A stretch of 26,040 nucleotides of DNA from Allobosea sp. (GTDB lineage Bacteria; Pseudomonadota; Alphaproteobacteria; Rhizobiales; Beijerinckiaceae). Below the pieces are notes generated by a model. That model had not been told where the DNA came from and did not search any database. It saw only the letters and a program-made list of their open reading frames with translations. Positions 15,567 to 24,533 of this stretch are shown here, one piece after another. The DNA is taken from assembly GCA_021732895.1 (NCBI GenBank), contig JAKFWE010000276.1, forward strand, positions 1 through 26,040, in the 5' to 3' direction. A program made the translations under genes and the position numbers. The first letter of the stretch is position 1, and each line of letters starts with the position of its first letter.

Positions 15567-16405
15567 GCCCGACGACAGCGCTGCGCGCGATGCTCGGCAT
15601 CGCGCTGCTGACCGCCATGGACGCCGTGATCAAGGGCCAGATGCGCGAGCATCCGTTCATCGTGGCGCTGTTCATGCGCTTCGCGATGGGCGGGCTCGTC
15701 TCGCTCGTCGTGCTGGCGCTCGCGCGCCCGGCCTTCCCGACGCGCGCCAGCCTGATCGGCAACGCCATCCGCATCCCCGTGGTCGTGGTCACGGCCGGCA
15801 GCTTCTTCTACTCGCTCTCGGTGCTGCCGCTGGCGGAGGCTCTGACATTGTCGTTTCTCGCGCCGGTCTTCGTGGCGCTGCTCGGCGGGCTGCTGCTGAA
15901 GGAGCGGCTCGACGGGCGCATTTTCGTCGCGCTCGGCTTCGGCGTCGCGGGCATGCTGGTGATGGTCTGGCCGCGGCTGCAGGGCGGGCTCGCCGGCGCC
16001 GAGCTCGGCGTCGCCGCGGCGCTGTTTTCCGCCTTCGCCTACGCCTTCAACCTGATCCTGCTGCGGCGCATTGCGCTGAAGGAGCATCCCGCAGTCATCG
16101 TGGTGTTCCAGAATTGCGGGCCGGCGCTCTGCCTCGCCATTCCCGCCGCACTCGCCTTCGCGCCGATGACGGCGGGCGATCTGGCCGCCTATGGGCTCGC
16201 CGGCCTGCTCGCCGTCGGGGGACACCTGATGCTGACCTCGGCCTTCGCCCGCGCCGAGGCGTCGCGGCTGGCGCCGATCGAATACACCGCGCTGATCTGG
16301 GCGAGCCTGCTCGGCTATCTGATGTTCGCGGAGGTTCCGCTGATCACGACCTATGCCGGCGCGCTGCTGATCGTGGCGGGGGCCGTGGCGGTGAGCCGGC
16401 GCTAG
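15563..16405 (+). CDS. EamA-type drug/metabolite transporter (DMT superfamily)
   Basis: The 280-residue protein has ten predicted membrane segments arranged as two EamA repeats, the standard layout and length for this family. Family signs include the short cytosolic start, FMRFAMGG in the second segment, PLAEALTLSFLAPVFVALLGGLLLKE-type sequence closing the first repeat (residues roughly 85-115), and APIEYTALIWASLLGYLMF before the end of the second. DMT proteins move amino acids, nucleotides, riboflavin or S-adenosylmethionine; the substrate here is unknown. The start ATG overlaps the acetyltransferase stop by four bases. Its TAG stop (16403-16405) overlaps the stop of the convergent thioesterase gene. 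Confidence 0.92.
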   Translation: MSPTTALRAMLGIALLTAMDAVIKGQMREHPFIVALFMRFAMGGLVSLVVLALARPAFPTRASLIGNAIRIPVVVVTAGSFFYSLSVLPLAEALTLSFLAPVFVALLGGLLLKERLDGRIFVALGFGVAGMLVMVWPRLQGGLAGAELGVAAALFSAFAYAFNLILLRRIALKEHPAVIVVFQNCGPALCLAIPAALAFAPMTAGDLAAYGLAGLLAVGGHLMLTSAFARAEASRLAPIEYTALIWASLLGYLMFAEVPLITTYAGALLIVAGAVAVSRR

Positions 16406-16881
16406 ATCTGGGCTTTCGCAGCGAAGACGAGGCAGGTCTCGGTCCCATGCGCGAGCAATCTTCCTCGCTCGTCGACGAGCTTCCCCTCCGTCGTGATCAC
16501 CGTGCCGCCGCGATGGATCAGCCTGCCCTCGCAGCGCACGATCCCGCTCTCCGGCATCACCGGGCGGACGTAGTTCAGCTTCATCTCCAGCGTCGTATAG
16601 CCCTCGCCGCGCCTGAGCGTGGAATGAGCGGCGCAGGCCATGGCGGAATCGAGGATCGTCGCCGTCCAGCCGCCATGGATGGTGCCGAGCGGGTTGAAGA
16701 AGCGGGCGGACGGGCTGCCGGTGAAGACGACGCGGCCCTCCTCGACCTCGACGAGGTCGAAATCCATCGCCGCCGCGAAGGGCGGGCCGGGGTGGCGGCC
16801 CTCCATCATGCCGCGCAGGAAGGCGGCGCCGTCCTCCGCCAGCAGCACATCGCGCGAGACCACTCCCACGACCCGTTCCAT
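16402..16881 (-). CDS. PaaI family hotdog-fold thioesterase
   Basis: The 159-residue protein belongs to the PaaI/YbgC-like acyl-CoA thioesterases, which hydrolyse acyl- or aryl-CoA in the cytosol. The family active-site segment is clear: N63 and H69 in FFNPLGTIHGG with the catalytic acid D78 in TATILDSAMA. KLNYVRPV and VITTEGKLVDERGRLLAHGT are typical strands of the hotdog sheet. The ATG at 16881 (MERVVG) is preferred over the in-frame ATG at 16929 because GGGAGAG lies about 8 bases before it. The earlier start would also place the possible operator at 16918-16929 inside the coding region. It follows the MarR gene by 90 bases on the same strand, so it is a likely target of that regulator. It could also serve as a detoxifying thioesterase for stalled CoA esters. 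Confidence 0.9.
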   Translation of the reverse strand: MERVVGVVSRDVLLAEDGAAFLRGMMEGRHPGPPFAAAMDFDLVEVEEGRVVFTGSPSARFFNPLGTIHGGWTATILDSAMACAAHSTLRRGEGYTTLEMKLNYVRPVMPESGIVRCEGRLIHRGGTVITTEGKLVDERGRLLAHGTETCLVFAAKAQI

Positions 16882-16917
16882 CGCTCGCTCTCCCGCCCGA
16901 TACGCAGACAAAATGAT

Positions 16918-16929
16918 GTGTAGATACAC
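16918..16929. promoter_or_regulatory. Possible MarR-type operator palindrome
   Basis: GTGTA-GA-TACAC is a perfect 5+5 palindrome with a 2-base centre, in a local AT-rich patch 37 bases upstream of the thioesterase start. It lies between the MarR gene and its downstream neighbour. MarR proteins often bind short AT-rich palindromes of this kind. Binding by this regulator is inferred only from position. Confidence 0.45.
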
Positions 16930-16971
16930 GATAAAGCGCGAGATCGAGTGTGGTCAAGCCGCCGAACGGCG

Positions 16972-17427
16972 TCATCCCGGCTGGCGCGCGATCCGGCGCA
17001 GCGCCTTCAGACCCTCGCGCGTCTCGCCCCAGCGCGCCTGGCCGAGCCCGCTCTCGATGCGCTGCTGCGCCGCGCGCCAAAACGGGATCGCCGCCTCGAT
17101 CGCGGCGCGCCCCTTGTCCGTCACCTCGTAGATCGAGGCCCTGCCCCTGCAATCCACCGGCGCGATCAGCTTCTCGGCCGCCAGAAGCTGGAGATTGCGC
17201 GTCAGCGAGGTCCGTTCCAGCGCGAAGCGCTCGGCGAGCTCCGTCACCGACCGCCAGGCGCCCGTGCTCAGGGCCGAGAGCAGCACGAACTGCGTGATCT
17301 TGAGCCCGCTCGGACGCATCGCCTCGTCATAGGCCCGCGTCACCGTGCGCGCCGTCATGCGCACATGCAGGGCGATGCAGGCGCGGCCGATCTCGTCGAG
17401 TTCCGGGCTGGGGGCGGGCTCGGTCAT
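16972..17427 (-). CDS. MarR family winged-helix transcriptional regulator
   Basis: The 151-residue protein is the usual length for MarR regulators, dimeric repressors released by phenolic or CoA-linked ligands or oxidation. The DNA-binding part is visible: LKITQFVLLSAL at about residues 42-53, the recognition helix region LAERFALERTSLTRNLQLL at about 64-82, and the wing with DCRGRASIYEVTDKGR. Two cysteines, C17 and the wing cysteine, could allow redox sensing, but this is speculative. The ATG at 17427 is the natural start. It is divergent from groES-groEL and lies upstream of the thioesterase gene on the same strand, which it probably controls. Confidence 0.92.
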   Translation of the reverse strand: MTEPAPSPELDEIGRACIALHVRMTARTVTRAYDEAMRPSGLKITQFVLLSALSTGAWRSVTELAERFALERTSLTRNLQLLAAEKLIAPVDCRGRASIYEVTDKGRAAIEAAIPFWRAAQQRIESGLGQARWGETREGLKALRRIARQPG

Positions 17428-17543
17428 CGCGTCATGCTAGACCATGACGGCGCCGAGAGGGAGCCGGCATTCGGGGCCGACTGTCGCAGGCCCCGGCATG
17501 TCGGCCGACCCCGCCGCGATTCACCGTGGCGCCGGATGATTTC

Positions 17544-17571
17544 TTGACACTTGGCAAGCGCGCGCCTATGT
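17544..17571 (+). promoter_or_regulatory. groES-groEL promoter
   Basis: TTGACA at 17544-17549 and CTATGT at 17566-17571 form a housekeeping-type alphaproteobacterial promoter with 16-base spacing. Transcription should start about 17578, just before the CIRCE operator. The CTTGAC box could also be read by the heat-shock sigma factor RpoH. Confidence 0.75.
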
Positions 17572-17583
17572 CCGCGTCGTCCG

Positions 17584-17610
17584 TTGGCACTCACGAAGCA
17601 AGACTGCTAA
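17584..17610 (+). promoter_or_regulatory. CIRCE operator (HrcA binding site)
   Basis: TTGGCACTC (17584-17592), nine bases, then GACTGCTAA (17602-17610). The consensus is TTAGCACTC-N9-GAGTGCTAA, so each arm has one mismatch and the spacing is exact. In CIRCE-controlled operons HrcA binds here to repress groES-groEL until heat shock. The position just after the predicted transcription start fits this. The hrcA gene is not in the window. Confidence 0.88.
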
Positions 17611-17683
17611 CGGACGCCGGTCGCGAGCCCAGCGCGGCTTCGACCGACCGCCCCAGATCCCGTTACAAGAGGAAGACTGAACC

Positions 17684-17971
17684 ATGAAGTTCCGTCCGTT
17701 GCATGACCGCGTCGTGGTCCGTCGCCTGGAAGGCGAAGAGAAGACCAAGGGTGGCATCATCATTCCCGACACCGCCAAGGAAAAGCCCCAGGAGGGCGAG
17801 GTCATCGCGGTGGGCCCCGGCGGCCGCGACGAGGCCGGCAAGCTGACCCCGCTCGACGTCAAGAAGGGCGACCGCGTCCTGTTCGGCAAGTGGTCCGGCA
17901 CCGAGGTCAAGATCGACGGTCAGGACCTCCTGATCATGAAGGAATCCGACATCATGGGCGTCGTCGGCTGA
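17684..17971 (+). CDS. groES: Co-chaperonin GroES
   Basis: The 95-residue protein is the usual length for GroES, the heptameric lid that caps GroEL and closes the folding chamber in the cytosol. MKFRPLHDRVVVRRL starts it, the mobile loop region that contacts GroEL is EGEEKTKGGIIIPDTAKEKP (about residues 16-35), and VGPGGRDEAGK and KKGDRVLFGKWSGTEVKID complete the barrel. The ATG at 17684 is preceded by GAGGAAG. It is followed after 48 bases by groEL in the same operon under the promoter and CIRCE operator upstream. Confidence 0.98.
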   Translation: MKFRPLHDRVVVRRLEGEEKTKGGIIIPDTAKEKPQEGEVIAVGPGGRDEAGKLTPLDVKKGDRVLFGKWSGTEVKIDGQDLLIMKESDIMGVVG

Positions 17972-18019
17972 ACGCCTGAGACCGCTCTTTTCCCCGACAT
18001 ACCGTAAGGAGTTGCTCTC

Positions 18020-19646
<1,627 letters not shown>

Positions 19647-19660
<14 letters not shown>

Positions 19661-19735
19661 GGAAATCCATGCCGCCCAAAACGGGGCGAGGCCGAAACCG
19701 GGCAGGCCCGGTTTCGGTGGCGGATGGATTTCTGA
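19647..19735 (+). repeat. Direct repeat of the groEL 3' end flanking a perfect palindrome
   Basis: GGATGGATTTCTGA occurs at 19647-19660 (end of groEL including its TGA) and again at 19722-19735. The offset is 75 bases, so the second copy is in the same frame and again reads MDF-stop. Between the copies lies a perfect 12-base inverted repeat, 19692-19703 against 19706-19717, with no T-run. A 9 bp stem also spans the stop codon: 19649-19657 pairs with 19662-19670. The arrangement looks like an insertion or duplication event at the gene end. Confidence 0.7.
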
Positions 19736-19762
19736 TCCACCGATCCTGGCGAGACCATGGAG

Positions 19763-19787
19763 GGCCCGGCGCAAGCCGGGCCTTTTT
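19763..19787 (+). terminator. Intrinsic terminator of groES-groEL
   Basis: GGCCCGGC (19763-19770), loop GCAA, GCCGGGCC (19775-19782), then TTTTT at 19783-19787. The stem is perfect over 8 bp. It lies about 100 bases after the groEL stop. Confidence 0.92.
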
Positions 19788-19826
19788 CGTTACCTAATTT
19801 GCATTGCATGGACGGGGCCGCGAGCG

Positions 19827-20117
19827 TCAGGCGCCTTCGACGATGCGGATGTCGCGCTCGGCGCCGTTGCCCAGCAACGCCAGCGCCTCCTGATAGGCCG
19901 GGCTGTCATGCGCCGCCTGCGCCTGCGCGACCGAGTCGAATTCGATGACCACCGTGCGCTGCTGAAGCCCGCCTTCATAGGTGTGAGCCGGCAGTCCGCG
20001 CACGAGAATGCGGCCGCCGGCGGCGACGATCGCCGGACCGCTCAACCTGGCGTAGGCGGCGAGCGCCCCGTCGTCGCTGACCGAGCGATACATGGCGACC
20101 CAATATGCCTTGGCCAT
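19827..20117 (-). CDS. DUF1330 family protein
   Basis: The 96-residue protein matches DUF1330, a small ferredoxin-like (dimeric alpha/beta barrel) family. Typical stretches are AYWVAMYRSVSDD at the start, GGRILVRG in the middle and the C-terminal RTVVIEFDSVAQAQAAHDSPAYQEA. The length is normal for the family. No enzyme activity is firmly known; relatives of the fold include stress-response barrel proteins and small monooxygenase-like enzymes. The ATG at 20117 has AGGGAG about 8 bases upstream, which is why the longer in-frame version is not used. It is convergent with groEL and divergent from the PhnD-like gene. Confidence 0.88.
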   Translation of the reverse strand: MAKAYWVAMYRSVSDDGALAAYARLSGPAIVAAGGRILVRGLPAHTYEGGLQQRTVVIEFDSVAQAQAAHDSPAYQEALALLGNGAERDIRIVEGA

Positions 20118-20314
20118 CGTCAGGGCTCCCTGCTCGCGCGTGAGGAAAAAACCGTTACTTCGACTGGAGGATAAGCGCCTCCATCCGCGCGCGCCAGAGC
20201 CCGTTCCGGATACGGCTCCGGCATTGGCCCGGGCTGTCACGCCAGCGCCATCTCACCGTAATCAGCGCGTTGCGCGAGACTGGTCCGCTCCTCTGGCAGC
20301 AACAGGAGGCCGCC

Positions 20315-21229
20315 ATGATCTCGCGCCGCACGCTACTCGCCGGGCTCGCATCCGTTCCCGCCTTGCCCGTTCTCGCCCAGGCCGACTGGCGCCAGACCAT
20401 CAAGGAAATCCGCTTCGGCGTGTCCTCGGCCGAGAACGAGGCCGCGGCGCTCGCCCGCACCCAGCCGGTGATCGACTATCTGGCCCAGAAGCTCGGCGTG
20501 CCGGTGAAGCTCTACCGCGTCAGCGACTATGCCGGGCTGGTCGAGGCGATGCGCGCCGACCAGCTCGAATTCTCGCGCTTCGGCCCGGCGGTCTATTCGC
20601 TCGGCAGGCGCGTGCTCGGCGACAAGCTGCAGCCGCTGTTTCGCGATGTCGACAACAACGGCCAGGAGGGCTACTTCTCCGTCATCGTCGTGCGCGCCGA
20701 CAGTCCCTACAGGACGATCGCCGATCTGAAAGGCAAGAACTTCGCCTTCGCCGATCCGAATTCGACCTCCGGCTACGCTTTCCCGTCCTATTATCTGCGC
20801 AAGCAGGGCTTCGATCCGGCGAGCCATTTCAGCGGCGCCGTCTTTTCCGGCAGCCACGACAACTCCGTGCTCGCGCTGGTGCGCGGCCAGTTCGAGGCGG
20901 TGGCGACCTTCCAGGTCAACGAGAAATCGGGCGTGGTGCAGCGGCTGAGCAATCGCGGCATGATTCCGCAAGGCTCGACGCGGGTGATATGGACCTCGCC
21001 GCTGATTCCAGCGAGCCCGTTCTCGACCCGGGCGAACCTGCCCGAGGGGCTGAAGCGCGACTTCGTCGCCGCGATGATGGCGATGAAGGGCGACGCGCCC
21101 GAGGTCTTCAGGACCTTCACCGACGGCCAGGTCTCGGCCTACGCGCCAGCGAAGCACGAGGACTATCTCGACGTCATCGCCGTCATCGACGAGCTGGAGG
21201 CGAGGCGCAAGCAGAAGCCCGGCGGCTGA
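20315..21229 (+). CDS. PhnD-like phosphate/phosphonate-type ABC substrate-binding protein (orphan)
   Basis: The 304-residue protein is of the phosphate/phosphite/phosphonate binding type (PhnD/PtxB). The N-terminus has a twin-arginine-like SRRTLLAG at residues 3-10 and probable cleavage near LPVLAQA. The binding-domain stretches follow: IRFGVSSAENEAAALART, FSRFGPAVYSLG, DLKGKNFAFADPNSTSGYAFP, and FSGSHDNSVLALVRGQFEAVATF. GPAVY and DPNSTSGY sit where PhnD-type proteins bind the oxyanion. AGGAGG at 20304-20309 fixes the ATG at 20315. No phnC or phnE gene lies nearby; a DoxX gene follows and a fused ABC transporter of another family lies beyond. The protein may serve a transporter elsewhere or act as a sensor. 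Ligand unknown. Confidence 0.88.
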   Translation: MISRRTLLAGLASVPALPVLAQADWRQTIKEIRFGVSSAENEAAALARTQPVIDYLAQKLGVPVKLYRVSDYAGLVEAMRADQLEFSRFGPAVYSLGRRVLGDKLQPLFRDVDNNGQEGYFSVIVVRADSPYRTIADLKGKNFAFADPNSTSGYAFPSYYLRKQGFDPASHFSGAVFSGSHDNSVLALVRGQFEAVATFQVNEKSGVVQRLSNRGMIPQGSTRVIWTSPLIPASPFSTRANLPEGLKRDFVAAMMAMKGDAPEVFRTFTDGQVSAYAPAKHEDYLDVIAVIDELEARRKQKPGG

Positions 21230-21246
21230 AGGCGGACGCGGCCGCC

Positions 21247-21306
21247 CGATCCGAACGGATCGAAACGCCGAGCATCCACACGGTATTGCAGCGCCGCAAA
21301 CGGCGC
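21247..21306 (+). other. Two small hairpins after the PhnD-like gene
   Basis: CGATCC-gaac-GGATCG (21247-21262) and GCGCCG-caaa-CGGCGC (21291-21306) are perfect 6 bp stems with 4-base loops. Neither has a T-run. They may mark the 3' end of the transcript or be without function. Confidence 0.35.
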
Positions 21307-21396
21307 TTGCCGGCCCCGGCCCTTTCATGCCGCGACGTCGGGCGCTAGAGGATCGGCCCGACGCCGACGCCCCGGCCTCCCGTGAAAGGACTTTCC

Positions 21397-21780
21397 ATGC
21401 TCGCCTCGCCTGCCCTCGCCGACGCCGCCAAGCTCGTCGGCCGTATCCTGCTCGCCCTGATGTTCGTGCTCGGCGGCTACTCCAAGATCGGCGGCTATGC
21501 CGGCACGCAGGCCTACATGGCGTCCGCCGGCGTGCCGGGAATCCTGCTGCCGGCGGTGATCGCGCTCGAACTGCTCGGCGGATTGATGATCGTCGTCGGC
21601 TACCAGACGCGCCTCGTCGCGCTGGCGCTCGCCGGCTTCACCATCGTCGCGACGATCCTGTTCCACTCCGCTCCGGACCGGATGCAGCAACTGCTGTTCA
21701 TGAAGAACCTCGCCGTCGCCGGCGGCTTCCTGGTGCTGTTCGCGTCGGGCCCCGGACGCTGGTCGCTCGACCGCGGCTGA
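21397..21780 (+). CDS. DoxX family membrane protein
   Basis: The 127-residue protein has four hydrophobic segments, the standard DoxX layout. The first segment ends in the family pattern LLALMFVLGGYSKIGG; VPGILLPAVIALELLGGLMIVVG forms the second, with the conserved glutamate that is typical of the family. The exact function is not settled: members are linked to quinone or thiosulfate oxidation, redox stress and membrane protein complexes. The ATG at 21397 has AAAGGA 6 bases upstream; an earlier GTG at 21382 in frame lies before that site and is rejected. A terminator follows at 21808-21833, so it is a short transcription unit of its own. Confidence 0.9.
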   Translation: MLASPALADAAKLVGRILLALMFVLGGYSKIGGYAGTQAYMASAGVPGILLPAVIALELLGGLMIVVGYQTRLVALALAGFTIVATILFHSAPDRMQQLLFMKNLAVAGGFLVLFASGPGRWSLDRG

Positions 21781-21807
21781 ACCGCATCACAATGCGCTGA
21801 GCGCGCG

Positions 21808-21833
21808 AGCCCGGCCTTGAGCCGGGCTTTCTT
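21808..21833 (+). terminator. Intrinsic terminator after the DoxX gene
   Basis: AGCCCGGC (21808-21815), loop CTTGA, GCCGGGCT (21821-21828), then a T-rich tail (TTCTT). The 8 bp stem is perfect. It separates the DoxX gene from the ABC transporter gene. Confidence 0.88.
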
Positions 21834-21908
21834 GTCTGTTGCGCTGGTCTGGCCCATCTTCCGCGAATCGCGGCTTCTCCTTCGCCGTCGTCCCATCAGG
21901 AACAGCCG

Positions 21909-24008
21909 ATGCGCCCGTTGAGTTTCGCCGTCGCCGTGCTCGCCGTGATCGCGCTCGCCATCGGGGCGCAGAACGGAAGCGCGGCGATGATCGGCATGGG
22001 CGTCATCGGCGCGCTGCTCGCGGTCGCGACACACCGCGCCACGACGATTCCCTATTTCCTCAAGATCTTCTCGGGCATCTTCGCGACGGAGTATGTCGTC
22101 TTCGGCCTGGGCTCCGTCATCTCTCAGCTCGGCTACTGGCCGACCGGCTGGCAGGCCGCCGCGCCGCCGACGTCGCTGGCCACCACGGTTGGCGTCTTCG
22201 GCGTGCTGATCTACGCCATCTCCTTCGTGCCGGTGGTGCAGCGCATCGCCCGCATCGCCTCGCCCTATTTCCTGTCCGAGGCGCGCACCACGGCCCATCT
22301 CTGGCCGTTCGGGCGCTATCAGGTGAAGCTCGGCCATCTCGCCGTCGGGCTGATCGCGTTCCTGATCGTGCTCAACCAGGCGCAGGTCGGCGTCTCGCTG
22401 CGGATCAACTTCTTCTACCGCGATTTCTACAACGCCCTGCAGGAGAAGAACGCGCCGGCCTTCTGGGACCAGCTCTTCTACGTGTTCTGCGTCTGGGCCG
22501 CGATCTCGGTCGTCACCAACCTGATCGAGATCGTCGGCCAGTCGGTGCTGCTGATCCGCTGGCGCGAATGGATGGCGGAGGAATACAACAAGCGCTGGCT
22601 GCAGAACGGCACGCATTACCGCATCTCGCTCGCCGGCACCGCCGACAACCCCGACCAGCGCATCTCGGAGGACACCCGCGCCTTCCTGAACCAGACCTAC
22701 GCCTTCTCGCTGACGCTGCTCACCCAGGTTTCGACGCTGGTTTCGTTCTCGATCATACTGTGGTCCATCCCCGTGGCGATCACGGTTCCCGGAACCGATC
22801 TGGTGATCCCCGGCTTCCTGTTCTGGGCGACGCTGATCTATGCGGCGATCGCGACCTGGATCACCCATCATATCGGCAAGCCGCTGATCGCGCTGGAGTT
22901 CGAGCAGGAGCGGCGCGAGGCGAATTTCCGCTTCTCGCTGGCGCGGCTGCGCGAGTATTCCGAGCAGATCGCGCTGATGCGCGGCGAGCCGGCCGAGCGC
23001 CACCACCTCGTCCAGAGCTTCGGCGCGATCGTGCTCAACTTCTACCATCTGATGTGGCGCAAGCTGAAGCTGACGAGCTTCACGCTGTCCTACAACCAGG
23101 CCAACGTGGTGATCCCGCTGGTGCTGCTGGCGCCGTATTACTTCGCCGGCGCCATCGCCTTCGGCGTGCTGACGCAGGTTTCGTCGGCTTTCGGCCGGGT
23201 CGAGACGGCGATGTCGTTCTTCATCAACAGCTACCAGTCGATCGCCAGCTACCTCGCCTCGATCAACCGCCTGACGACGTTCGACGCCGCGATCGCGCAG
23301 GCGCAGCAGGCCTCCGGCGTCGAGAAGGGCATCCATCACGCCGTCGCGCCGGCCGGCGCGATGCAGATCGCCGACACCACCCTGAGCCTGCCCAATGGCG
23401 ATCCGATCGTGCGCATCGACAATCTTGACCTCGGCACGGCCCGCTCGACCCTGGTGATCGGCCCTTCAGGTTCGGGCAAGTCGACACTGTTTCGCGCCAT
23501 CGCCGGCATCTGGCCGTTCGGCGAGGGCAAGATCGGCATTCCCCAGGGGGCGCATGTCATGCTGCTGCCGCAGCGGCCCTACCTGCCGCAAGGCTCGCTG
23601 CGGGCCGCGCTCGCCTATCCCTCGCAGGAAGAGGCCTTCAGCGACGCCGAGCTCGCGGCGGCGATGCAGACCGTGAAGCTCGCGCATCTCACCGAGCGTC
23701 TAGACGAGGTCGATCTCTGGGGCCAGCGGCTCTCGGGCGGCGAACAGCAGCGGCTGGCGGTGGCGCGCGCGCTGCTGAGCAAGCCGGACTGGCTGTTCCT
23801 CGACGAGGCGACCGCCTCGCTCGACGAGAAGCTCGAAGGCGAGATCTACGCCGCGATCGACGAGGCGCTGCCGCAAACGAAGGTCGTGTCGATCGGGCAC
23901 CGCTCGACGCTGCGCGAGATGCACGACGCCATCGTCACGATGGAGCGCAACGAGGACGGCACCTTCCGGCCGGAGGCGAAGAGCCGGGAGCCGGTCGATC
24001 CGGCCTGA
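21909..24008 (+). CDS. Fused permease-ATPase ABC transporter, YddA / BacA-BclA-like
   Basis: The 699-residue protein joins a membrane domain of the ABC_membrane_2 / SbmA-BacA type to a C-terminal ATPase. Six to eight hydrophobic segments lie in residues 1-410. The conserved block after them includes RINFFYRDFYNALQ, WREWMAEEYNKRWL and ADNPDQRISEDTRAFLNQ, which mark this family. The ATPase has Walker A at 518-526 (GPSGSGKST, K524), signature LSGGEQQR from 608 and Walker B WLFLDE at 628-633. Relatives include YddA, mycobacterial Rv1819c and BclA of bradyrhizobia, linked to uptake or export of peptides and cobalamin; BclA helps bacteroids survive host NCR peptides. AGGAAC precedes the ATG. It is flanked by a terminator upstream and by a convergent META gene 18 bases downstream. 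Direction and substrate are unknown. Confidence 0.92.
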   Translation: MRPLSFAVAVLAVIALAIGAQNGSAAMIGMGVIGALLAVATHRATTIPYFLKIFSGIFATEYVVFGLGSVISQLGYWPTGWQAAAPPTSLATTVGVFGVLIYAISFVPVVQRIARIASPYFLSEARTTAHLWPFGRYQVKLGHLAVGLIAFLIVLNQAQVGVSLRINFFYRDFYNALQEKNAPAFWDQLFYVFCVWAAISVVTNLIEIVGQSVLLIRWREWMAEEYNKRWLQNGTHYRISLAGTADNPDQRISEDTRAFLNQTYAFSLTLLTQVSTLVSFSIILWSIPVAITVPGTDLVIPGFLFWATLIYAAIATWITHHIGKPLIALEFEQERREANFRFSLARLREYSEQIALMRGEPAERHHLVQSFGAIVLNFYHLMWRKLKLTSFTLSYNQANVVIPLVLLAPYYFAGAIAFGVLTQVSSAFGRVETAMSFFINSYQSIASYLASINRLTTFDAAIAQAQQASGVEKGIHHAVAPAGAMQIADTTLSLPNGDPIVRIDNLDLGTARSTLVIGPSGSGKSTLFRAIAGIWPFGEGKIGIPQGAHVMLLPQRPYLPQGSLRAALAYPSQEEAFSDAELAAAMQTVKLAHLTERLDEVDLWGQRLSGGEQQRLAVARALLSKPDWLFLDEATASLDEKLEGEIYAAIDEALPQTKVVSIGHRSTLREMHDAIVTMERNEDGTFRPEAKSREPVDPA

Positions 24009-24026
24009 ACCGCGGCGCGACCGCGA

Positions 24027-24506
24027 TCAGATGCCGCGGTCGAAGCGCAATTCGCCGGCGGCCCCCTTGAGCACGAGACTGCCGCCGACGAGATCCCAGT
24101 TGTTCACGCCGCGCAGCGCGAGCAGATAGCTGCGCTCGAAATCGGCCATGCCCTTGTCGCAGGTGCGCTTCGTCAGCGCGACCGGCCCGACCGCGAAGCC
24201 CTGCTGGCGCAGCGGATAGGCCGCGGCCGAAAAGGTGTTGCAGCCGGCGAAGCCGGTGCCGCGCAGGTTCATGTCGACCTGCAATGTGGCGCGGCGATCG
24301 CCGATCGGCTTCCCGTTCAGGGACACGGCGCTCCAGGTCGCGCCGAGCGGAAAGTTCTTCTCCTGCTTGGCCTGCGGAATGTCGGTCTGCGGCGCTTCCC
24401 GCGACACCGAGGGACGGCGGGTCTGGGCGGCGGCGTCCGGCACATAGCCCGTGCATGCGATCGCGAGCATGAAGGCGGCGGCAAAGCCGAGGCGTCGATT
24501 CATCAT
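24027..24506 (-). CDS. META-domain protein, secreted
   Basis: The 159-residue protein carries a META domain of the HslJ type (about residues 60-155): GATWSAVSLNGKPI, then LRGTGFAGCNTFSAAAY, then GPVALTKRTC, ending in LVLKGAAGELRF. The GCN and C residues of these motifs are conserved in the family and may form a disulfide. A signal peptide (residues 1-27, ending AAA before Q) targets the periplasm. HslJ-like proteins are linked to heat, novobiocin and envelope stress, with no known enzymatic activity. Two adjacent ATG codons (24506 and 24503) are possible; the first is used because AGG lies at suitable distance. It is convergent with the ABC transporter gene. Confidence 0.82.
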   Translation of the reverse strand: MMNRRLGFAAAFMLAIACTGYVPDAAAQTRRPSVSREAPQTDIPQAKQEKNFPLGATWSAVSLNGKPIGDRRATLQVDMNLRGTGFAGCNTFSAAAYPLRQQGFAVGPVALTKRTCDKGMADFERSYLLALRGVNNWDLVGGSLVLKGAAGELRFDRGI

Positions 24507-24533
24507 GTTCTTACCTGAATGATTGGCTGGCAC

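Noticed and set aside
21600..23339. 579-residue minus-strand frame opposite the DoxX and ABC transporter genes
   Set aside because: It spans two unrelated real genes and the terminator between them, and its product is arginine-rich low complexity.
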